From assembly GCA_039707655.1 (NCBI GenBank), contig CM077665.1, forward strand, positions 292,148,205-292,212,204: 64,000 nucleotides of DNA, written 5' to 3'. The stretch comes from Elymus sibiricus (lineage: Eukaryota > Streptophyta > Magnoliopsida > Poales > Poaceae). Below, piece by piece: positions 36,652 to 45,377 of the stretch. Under the pieces are notes generated by a model. That model was not told where the DNA came from. It saw only the letters and a list, made by a program, of their open reading frames with translations, and searched no databases. A program made the translations under genes and the position numbers. Position 1 is the stretch's first letter. Every line of letters begins with the position of its first letter.

Positions 36652-37023
36652 GTAGCCCCCGGGCCCAAGGCGCGCTCGAGTTGGCTTCGGGGCGAAGCCG
36701 AAGAAGATGGCCCGAGGCGCCGTGGGCCCCAATCGCCTACGGGCCCGACCTGACGCGTGGCGCACAATGAGACATGGACGCCTCCGCTCCCCAAAGACGC
36801 CGAGAACCACCCCGAGTCAGGCTGACGCGAAGCCTGCGCGCCGCGCCGGCCATCATTGCCTTTCCTTGAATGCGGATGTATCCTTATGTGTTCCCCTCCT
36901 CGGTCCACGCAGATGTGAACCGACGAGGGCAGGCGAAGCGACGTGAACCTGGGCAGCACGCCGACCGAGTCTGGCACGCGGCGCCCCCGCTCCCCATGAC
37001 GCCCCATGGGCAGCGGTTGCGCA

Positions 37024-37029
37024 TATAAA
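37024..37029 (+). promoter_or_regulatory. TATA box of the antisense gene of F
   Basis: TATAAA lies 105 bp upstream of the ATG at 37129, facing opposite to the element strand, with a pyrimidine-rich leader (TTTTTCATCCTCCTCTC) between. The antisense gene of A has the same layout. Confidence 0.5.
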
Positions 37030-37128
37030 CCCGCCCCGCCCGGGGGGGGCTTGCCATCCTGACGTGCCCTCTCGCTTCCCATCCTTCCAGAGATATCTTT
37101 TTCATCCTCCTCTCTTACCTTATCCTCC

Positions 37129-37948
37129 ATGGCGTCTGGAGGGAGTGCAGCAAGTGCGGGGAAGCGCACGGGGTCCTCGGCTTCGCCGTCGGCCTCCGGA
37201 GGCAGCGGCGGGGGGCCTTCGAGGCCCGCCCAAGCTCGCCGGCGCTGGGCCATCATTGACGAGTAAGTGTTCCTGATTGTTTCCTCCTCCCAGGGCGCCT
37301 GCGCCTAAGAGGCGCACGCTCGACGAGCTCCAGGAGGAAGCAGACGCGCTGAGGGCCCAACTGGCGGATGCCGAGGCCGCCCTCCAGGCCGCGCTCAGGG
37401 GCGAGTCAGAGGCCCAGGCGGAGCTGGCGTCCCTCCAGGCCCAGATTAAGGGGGCAGCTGACGCCGTGCAGGCCGCCCAGGACGAGGCGGCGCACGCGAG
37501 GATGCTGGAGGCGCAGCGCGCCAAGCAGTAGCTGGATATCGCCCACCGCGCGGTTGGTGCGGTGAACCGGTTCGTCGGGGAAGCCCCCGCGCTGCCGTGC
37601 ACGCACGGCGACGGAGGCTACCTCAACTTCTTCGGCAAGGTGGTGGAGGCGCTGGAAACCGGCGTCTCCCGGGTGGACGAGGACAACGTGTCCTGCGCGC
37701 GCGACCTCCTGGACATTGCGCAGACGCGCGTCTTCTCCAACCTTCGTCGCCACACATCAGAGCTTGATCTCCCTCGCGTCATGGAGCCGGTGCCCGAGGA
37801 GCTCCAGAGGCCCCTCAGGGATGAGGTGCGCCCACACGTGGAGTCCCTGGTGGAGTGGTTCGTCCAAGAGCCCTCCTCCGACGAGGGCGACGACTCCGGC
37901 GCCGAGGCGGGCGGGGGCCTGGATGGTGACAGTGGCTCCTCCGCCTAG
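37129..37948 (+). pseudogene. Antisense coiled-coil gene of F, short relative of the gene of C
   Basis: Exon 1 (37129-37262) starts MASGGSAASAGKRTG, is rich in Ser and Gly, and ends RRRWAIIDE at a GTAAGT donor. Exon 2 from 37294 continues in phase as APAPKRRTLDELQEE. It forms a long Ala/Glu coiled coil (ADALRAQLADAEAALQAAL), then a globular-looking part with GYLNFFGKVVEALETGV and TRVFSNLRRHTSELDL, and an acidic tail to TAG 37946-37948. TAG 37529-37531 breaks exon 2. Compared with C, the splice position and the RVFSxL...VExxV C-terminal block are shared, but the N-terminal gypsy-type transposon domain is absent. The putative intron is only 31 nt, shorter than plant introns normally spliced. 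The function is unknown. Confidence 0.65.
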
Positions 37949-38618
37949 GCTTCCTCTGTTTTCTTCTTCTGGTTCCCGTTACATCAAGGAATACTTGGCC
38001 CCTGAGGGCGTTAAACTTTTGTGTTTTACCTTCATCTTCCTTCTTCTTCTTTCAAAACGTCCGTTGCTTGTTTTGTGTGACACGCCCTCGTCTCTTGCGC
38101 GGAGCTTTGTGTCATCGTCGGTGCGGACCCGCGCACCCCCTCGCTCCTTCGCCCGTCCCGCTGTGCTGCCACTCCGCACTCGGCGCCCTTTGAGAGGTCC
38201 GCGGGGGGTGCCGCACTATGCTCGGCGATGACGGCCTGTCGGGGCCTCATGAGACGGACCCCCCTGAGGGGGGGGGGCGTGCCGCCCCAAGACCGAGGCT
38301 TTAGCGACGATGCCTGGAGAGGCTGGACTCCTTCCCTTGCACTGCCCTTCCCTGTTCCTGGAGTTGCGAGAGGCCTGATGGGGGCACGTAGTAACTGTAG
38401 CGCCTGCATTCTTACGTTAGCGTTCCTGTCCCATACCCATCATTCAGGCTATCATTGGATCAAAAAGTTTCTGCTCTTTATGGTTGGTGTACTTAGCTTC
38501 GCGGGCCGTGGCGAGCTCGTGCGTTGTGAGGTGCAGCTAGGGCGTCCAGGGAGCTTGAGGATCCTGCCTGGGAAGGCTTCTTCCTTGCGAGCGGAATGGT
38601 TTGGGAGCCCTTTCGGCA

Positions 38619-38920
38619 CTCTACGTCGGCGGGGCCCAATCCCGCACGTACCTCGACCGCCGTTGGGGCGTACGGATCACTAGGACGAGACCAAGGGGCG
38701 AGGAGCTACGTGATCAGTGAGGCTCCTGAGGCGCGTTGCTCAGGAGTCCCCCTTGACGCTCCAGCGGCGCTCTACGTCGGCGGAGCCCAATCCTGCGCAT
38801 ACCTCGACCGCCGTTGGGGCGTCCGGATCACCAGGACGAGACCAAGGGGCGAGGGGCTACGTGACCAGTGAGGCCCCTGAGGCACGTTTCTCAGGAGTCC
38901 CCCTTGATGCTCAAGCGGCT
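38619..38920 (-). repeat. 151-bp tandem repeat in the non-coding region of F
   Basis: Two copies start with CTCTACGTCGGCGG at 38619 and 38770. They share CGACCGCCGTTGGGGCGT, GATCAC(T/C)AGGACGAGACC and CTCAGGAGTCCCCCTTGA. The unit matches, in inverse orientation, the 208-bp repeat of C. The rest of 37949-40049 has no gene that I can support. Confidence 0.75.
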
Positions 38921-40049
38921 CCCATACCTTTTTGCCGGTTCCTGCCCCGAGAGGTGCCTGAGCCTCCCGAGGCTCCATGATGCCGCGCCGGGCCGCGGCC
39001 GAAGGCCCAGAGTGAGGGTCAACCACTAAAAGATGGGTGCTTCTGAGGTAACGGGCCCTTGCCGGCTTGCCCAGAGGCGCCATGCGAGGACCAAGGTGCC
39101 AGGGCCTTGGCTAGGTGTGCACACCGTGCCCGTGCCGCCCCCGCTCGTGGGGTGCGTGAGGGGGAGACCGACAGGTGTCGATTCAGAAAACGAGATTTCA
39201 AGACCAGAAAAAGAATCAAAAAGAGAGAAAATACTCACCCCTTTTTTAAATAGAGTTACGAAACTTTCTAGTTTCATTTCAAAAAGTGGCAATTCGAATA
39301 CAAAAAGAACAAGCAACAGCAGCGTCCGGCACCTAGGCTAGTCTTCGTCTTCGTCTTCCCCCAGCGCGGAGCATAGGGCATCCACGTTGCGTGGGCATAG
39401 TCATTGGAGGACAGTGTTGTCTACCAACGCGGAGCATGGGGCTTCCACTTGGGCGTGGGATGGAACCCCTCCGCGTCCTCGGGGGGCTCTGGGCGTATAC
39501 ATTCCACTCATTATTACGTGAGAGTGTCACGGCTGAAGATACCAGGGCAAGCCCCCAGGCGCATGGCCTAGGTGCTCCCAACTCAGTCAAGAGCCATCCT
39601 GCACATTTCTGCGCGGTTGCGCGCCCCTACAACCCAAACCTGAGTGCATCGTTCCCCGCGTAGCCGCGGGATTGCGCTCTCGTGGCCCAAACATGAGCAC
39701 AATGTACCCAGTGCAGCCATAGGAGTGTTGTGTCGGTGAAGCTGCCTTGTGAGGCGTCGGGGCGCCGGCCAGACCACGACCCGAGGACCTCGCGAGGCCC
39801 TGCCTCCTGAGGGCCGCGCCGGCACCCCCGTTGCCGCGCGTGTCCTGCGCTGCTCGTACCCTGCCGGTCCCCCTAGGCGGTTGCCCCTGCGGCCTAGAGG
39901 GCTCGGCTGCGTGCTGCTTGCTCGCGAGGGCAGCGGCTATGCCGCACCCCGCGCATCCCGGTACGCCCCCTCGCTTGCACCAGCCTGGCCTGGTGCCTCC
40001 TCAGTGGAAGCCCCTACGCCCGGCTTGGAGAGGACGTCCGGGACCTCCC

Positions 40050-41041
40050 TACTCTAGGAGGATGCTGGCTCCCGCGGGGGGCGCGTCATCCACCGCGCCA
40101 TCCGCAGGTATGACATAGCTCGGAACATAGGCCTCTGTGTAAAGGCCTTGGCTTCCTCCTGAACCGTCTCCGTGCGCCCCATGGGCAGCCTCCCTGGGTG
40201 GCAAGGTGACGCCGACCTGGGCGCGCGGCCCACAAACCCTCCTGTGGCGAGCCTCCGCCCGAAGTTGCTTACCTCTGCCGTCGCCGTGGGGTTGGTCACG
40301 CGTGTCTTGATGTGGGTTGCCTCCCTGGTTATCCACCGCGCCTCCATTATGGTTACCTGCCTGCCCAGAAGCATGAGCCACCTGGTCCCTGCGCCGGTGG
40401 GCGCGCTCTCGCCGGGACGACCCAGGCTGTTGATGATCCACCGGGGCATGAGTGTGCGCATTGGGGCGCGCGCGGAGCGCCCCGTCACCTCCTTTGAAGG
40501 CACCACTAGCGGGGCCGGACGGCACCCTGAAGCGGGTCACCGGTATCCGTAGGAGAAGGAGCACGGTGTGCGGCGGGCCCTGCCCGGTCTCGCCCGGGCA
40601 TGGGGCGGGCACGCCGTCTGCAGATGAGGTGAGAGGCACGGCGAGCGAGCCCCCGACGCCCAGTGTCGGTGGTCGAGAAGAGGGGTGCGGAATCAGGCCC
40701 TCCTCGGGACGGTGACCAACTCGGCGATGCGGTCGGCCCAGGCGTCGAAGCCCCCATGCGTCGGACGATGACGAAGCATCTCACTCGCCATCAGCAGCGC
40801 GTCATGCGCGTTGAGGTCTCCCAAGTGGGTACAGGGTGATGTCGGTCCCGTGGGCGTCGCGCGCCCGCCGCGCGCCTGGCCAGCACGAGCAGCGACGACG
40901 GTGGAGACGACACTGGTGGCCTGGTAACGACCGCCCAGCACCGAGCTGCCAGGGCGTGCGTTTTGGGCGGTAGCGGCGAGTTTGGCGAAGGCGGATCCAC
41001 CGGGGCCGAAGGAAGCTTGTCAGGCATCGGCCATCGACACG
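40050..41041 (-). pseudogene. Gag remnant of element F
   Basis: Minus-strand sequence after the primer site starts near 41041 (MADA in one frame) and includes ALLMASEMLRHRPTHGG and FDAWADRIAELV. These align with the gag N-terminus of C (LNMARELLRYCPAPNRL, LDDWLRHVAELV). Frames shift within 40700-41041. The frame 40639-40049 is Arg/Gly/His-rich and may be the middle of gag, but this is weak. No protease or pol follows. Confidence 0.5.
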
Positions 41042-41084
41042 ACGGAGCGAAGAAGAAACGAAGCTTGCAGAAGACTCCGACACG

Positions 41085-41105
41085 CCCCCTACCTGGCATG
41101 CCAAA
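41085..41105 (-). other. Primer binding site of element F
   Basis: The minus strand after the 5' LTR reads TTTGGCATGCCAGGTAGGGG, matching C (TTTGGCGCGCTAGG) except at a few positions. The tRNA was not identified. Confidence 0.65.
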
Positions 41106-41946
41106 TGTCGGATTTCGGGCTCCGCAAAACCCAAAGATCCCCACCAGCTTCGGCCTCAAGCTCACAGCTCGATAGCCTAGCTCGACGAACTCGCTCGATT
41201 GCAAGGAAGAAGATAGCACATGAGGATTTACCCAGGTTTGGGCCGCTACGAAGCATAAAACCCTACTCCTGCCTTTTGGTGGATTACCTCACGAGGAAGT
41301 TTGTGGATGAACTAGTACAGTGGTGAGTTGCCTCGTGAGGGCGCTCGGGCGGTGTTGGATCCCTTCGTTTTCCTACGGAGCGGTCTAGCCTCTATTTATA
41401 GCGGCCCGGGTCGTCTTCCCTTATCGCATCAGTGGGAAGGGATCCCACAACGGCCAATTTCGAAGGGGGACAAGGAGTACATTTTATCCTGACGAAAGGT
41501 GGTCTTCGCCTGCAAAGTAGCCGGTGGTGATGCAGAGCTGGGCTCGGTGATCACGTTTGACCTGCTGGGCTCGTGGTCTTGGTCTCGTTGCACCGGAGTG
41601 GAAACCTTTGGGGGGTGCTTTGGGAACCGGCGTACGCCTTTGCCTCCTTTGCACCAAAGAGGAAACTGTCTCCTCTGCGCGCGCTGGTGCACACCTGGCC
41701 CGGCTTGCGTCATCCTTGGCCTCCCGAGGCCGAGTGTTGCATGGAGATCTCCGCCGCTCAGGAGGGGGCCTGGGGAGGCCTCTTCCCTCCGAGGGTCTTG
41801 GCACCGTCCTCCTCGCGAGCGCAGGGCTCTCGTGAGGGCCTTGTCTTGAGTGAGGCCGCGCCGGGCCGTACCGGGCCTTTGTAGTGGGCCACGCCCTGGG
41901 CCGCAGGCAGGCAGTCCTGGGTACCCCCGTTCCTAGGACGCCGACA
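41106..41946 (-). repeat. 5' LTR of element F
   Basis: The full-length 841-bp copy opens TGTCGGATTTCGGG and closes GGACGCCGACA on the plus strand. The TATA box (TATTTATAGCGGC on the plus strand, reading GCTATAAATA on the element strand) lies near 41395. The shared LTR motif is at 41226-41275. It is related to the LTR of C but diverged, mainly in U3. Confidence 0.9.
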
Positions 41947-44852
41947 ACTCCGATGACCAGGGCAGAAATCCATCTTGTTCGTCACACCGGGACGCCAAAG
42001 CCTCGAACTTGATCTCTATTCTCCAACTACTACAACTAGTAATGAATTTATAGAGAATCACAAGTCGACACGCAGGTCGTTATACAATATAATGACAACA
42101 CTTTGGCTACTGTCGGCTGACAATCATGACACGCAGGTCATGTTAAATTACACACATGCATCACATACATATGAGCCATACTATTCACATCAAACCTGCA
42201 AAACAAAGTTATGCATAGAATCGCATTCTACTGGTTTGTGACGCCCCCAATTTCGACCGTACGCTAATCATACACGCAATGCGTACGACCAAGATTAGGG
42301 ACTCACTGATTGATATCACAACACAACACTAGACACAAATTAAAGTCATACAACTTCATATTACAAGCCAGGGGCCTCGAGGGCTCGAATACAAAGCTCG
42401 ACAAGCATGAGTGAGCGGAAGTAAATAATATCTGAGTACAGACATAAGTTAAACAAGTTTTGCCTTAAGAAGGCTAGCACAAACATAACAACGGATCGAA
42501 CGAGGCGAGGCCTCCTGCCTGGGAGCCAACCTAACTACTCCTGAGCGTCGGCACTCTCCACGTGGTAGTAGGCTCCAGCGGTGGTGTAATAGTCGTCTCC
42601 GGCGTACTCCATCTCCTGGGCTCCGTCATCTGAACGCGGTAATCGTATCGAGGGGGGGGGAGAAGAGAATGCAAAGCAGCGGTTAGTACTCATCCAAAGT
42701 ACTTGCAAGACTAACATCAGAACTATGCTAAGTATGCATCATTATCAAGGGAAAGGGGGTTATATCTGGACTGACTGCAGAAAGCAAGAATAGGGGGAAG
42801 GCCTAGTCCTATCGAAGACTAGCATCTTCAGCATCTTGCAGCATTAGAAGAGAGTAGACTGGTATCTCATATATAGTCATATTATTGTAGAAATTTTATT
42901 AAGTAACCACGCCCAGAGATTCTTCCTCGACTCCCTGCGAGGAAGCAATCCCGGAGCCAACATTCATTTCACTTATAAGTCACAATTTTAGTTGTAGTAG
43001 ATCAAGCTACAACTCCAAGTCGTCTTGTTACCGTGGACACGACTATTCGAATAGATGAATTCATCCCTGCAGGGGTGCACCGCATTTCCAACACGCTTGA
43101 TCACCTCCGGGCGGACACACTTTCCTGGGTAATGCCCGGCCTTGGGATTTCAACACGTCGTCGCCCCACCTAGGCTCAACAGAGAGGCCAGCCCGCCGGT
43201 CTAAATCCTAAGCACACAGGGGTCGTGGGCCCACTTGCCCTCTGCGCTCCTGCACGATGCGTACGCGGCCGTGGTCAGCCCTAGCACACTCTAGTCCAAG
43301 AGTTGTACCGTCCAGGCCACTCGGGCGCGCGCCGCTCCATTGCTGACGTCCGAAGAGCTTCGGCTGATACAACGACGCTGAGTACTCATAACTTCTCCCA
43401 CGTGAAGGTTTGGTGCGTAAAAGGTCAAACGACCAACTCAGATCAAAATACCCAAACCATTAGCATTTTATTAATGTAGGGCAAGCGCGACCCATGAAAT
43501 GGGGTCCCGTCGCCCCGTCTCGAGGATGTGTGGCAAGGGCCTCTCCTGCCCGTCCACGCCTCATCATCATCAAACCGTGGGTACCCCTCAGGGCCGACCC
43601 ATCACCAACATGTTTCTGTAACCAGGTCATAGTAACTGTGTGTATAAAACATCAAGACGGAACCTGAGGAATCACCCTCAAAGGGTCCCGCTCGATGAAA
43701 CCGTCAAGGTGGACTTAGAGGAATCACCCTCGAGGATTCCACACTTGAGGGGTTGCACGACAGAGTCGTCGTCGGGAGTGGTGAAGGAGGAATCACCCTC
43801 GATAACCACGACCGACTAGCTACACTACAGAGTTAGCATCATGAGTACTTCACGAGGTGTCACCCTCGGTACTCGATAGTAGCTCTGCAGAGTCGTACAA
43901 CTAAGGGGTGTGCGGTGAATGTGACGGGCATGGCTTGTCGGTCGGTTGACTGAGTCTTCAAGTCTTCGAGTCGTTGAGTCGTCGATGAAGAAGCAGGGGC
44001 AACTGGGACTAAGGGGTTACTGGGGGATTCATTTATCAACCAATACTAAGCAGTTGATTTAATAGCAGGTATAGTAGCAGTTTATCAAAAGCAGGCTATG
44101 CATCAGAATAGGAGCTAACTAATACAGTAGCAAAATCTAATGCAAGAATGAGAGGGAAAGAGTTGGGCGATATCGGAATGCTCAAGGGGGGGGGGGGGTT
44201 CTTGCCTTGCTACTCTGCTGCAAAGGCCTGATCGTCAACGGTGTAGTCGTACCCGGCAGCAACGTCAGTCTCGGGGTCTACCGGTAAGAAGAGGGGGGAG
44301 AAACAATGATTATAAAGCTAACAGATGCATCACATGCATGACATGACAATAAGCAGAGCTAGGCATGCACTAACGCAGTACTACACGTCACAGATGGATC
44401 GGAAGAATATCTGACGATATTTTCCGGGTCTCGGGCTACTACCGGACAGATGAAACAGATGGAAAAGTTCCACGTTCGTTATGATAGGAGCACGTGACAG
44501 ACGAACAAACTACGTATTCGGATTCGTGGGACTTTTCTGAACAACTTTCATGTATAAATTAATTTCATCCGAGTTACGGTTTATTTTCTATGAATTTCCA
44601 AAGTTTAAATGATTTTCTGATTTGTCTGGAATATTTCCTATCCGAATTTCAAAAGGGAAATATTGCTAAGTGCACACAACAGCAGCCTAGCTATAGTGGC
44701 TTACATGTGGGGGCCAAAGGGCCCAGTTGACCCAGTCAAACATTGACTGGTCAACTGATGAACAGTACTGGGGCCACATGTCATTGACTTAGACATTTTT
44801 ATATTTGTTTCATTTCTTAATCTAACAGTGGGTCCACATGTCATTTGCTATA

Positions 44853-44958
44853 TGTTAAGCTAGGGTTTGGAACAATGTTGAAGTGTATATGTTGATTGCC
44901 TAGCCTTTTCCATCAGTTCGGACTTTTGGTTGCGTTGGCTAGTGCATGAAGCTTAACA
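44853..44958 (+). repeat. Aberrant 5' terminal segment of element E
   Basis: This 106-bp segment opens TGTTAAGCTAGGG and closes GAAGCTTAACA right before the primer site. Its first 24 bp are an inverted copy of the last bases of the 3' LTR (CATTGTTCCAAACCCTAG appears there). The remainder, starting TTGAAGTGTATATG, is not in the 3' LTR. It has no TATA box. The position between target duplication and primer site makes it the 5' LTR by place, not by sequence. Confidence 0.7.
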
Positions 44959-44967
44959 TGGTATCAG
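44959..44967 (+). other. Primer binding site of element E
   Basis: TGGTATCAG matches the 3' end of initiator Met-tRNA, the primer of most plant Copia elements. Its first bases overlap an in-frame ATG (44958-44960). Confidence 0.85.
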
Positions 44968-45215
44968 TCGACGCATTCGATCCGCGCCGTGCTTCCGCCT
45001 CCTCTGCCGCCGCCGCGCCGCCTCCTTCCACCCTTGCGACGGAATCGCCCTTCATGGCGTCCACCCCGCTCGCCTGGCCTCGTCCGGCTGCGTCGGGGTC
45101 GCGTCCACCAGCGCTGCCCCGATCGCCCGTTCCGCCTCAGCCGATCACGTCGGCCGCCCCGATCCCGCCCCATGCTGCATCTCTGGCGCCGGACTTCTAT
45201 GGCGCCCCCGCACAG

Positions 45216-45377
45216 GTGCCCTACGGCGGGCCTCCTGCTCCGGTCCCGTCCCACGACGCACCGCCGGCGCCGGGCCCCTATGGCGCCCCCGTGCAGGTGC
45301 CCTACGGCGGGCCTCCTGCTCCGGTCCCGTCCCACGACGCACCGCCGGCGCCGGGCCCCTATGGCGCCCCCGTGCAG
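45216..45377 (+). repeat. 81-bp tandem repeat in the gag of E
   Basis: Two near-identical 27-residue units begin VPYGGPPAPVPSHDAPP, and a partial third (VPYGGP) follows at 45378. The unit length is a multiple of three, so copy number can vary without a frameshift. The surrounding 100 residues are rich in PYGAP-like motifs. Confidence 0.85.

Larger units (their letters stand above)
36053..41946 (-). mobile_element. Gypsy element F, minus strand, strongly reduced
   Basis: Target duplication ACTCC at 36048-36052 and 41947-41951 is exact. LTR ends, TATA region, primer site and polypurine tract match element C, so C and F are one family. Minus-strand order is 5' LTR, gag remnant, long non-coding stretch with repeats, antisense gene (plus strand), polypurine tract and 3' LTR. 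Protease, RT, RNase H and integrase are absent. At 5.9 kb it is a non-autonomous derivative that would need the enzymes of a relative. Confidence 0.92.

Noticed and set aside
42535..42717. Short acidic frame (minus strand) near one end of D2.
   Set aside because: A comparable acidic block occurs in D, which is curious, but length is only about 60 codons and no homologue or start context supports a gene.
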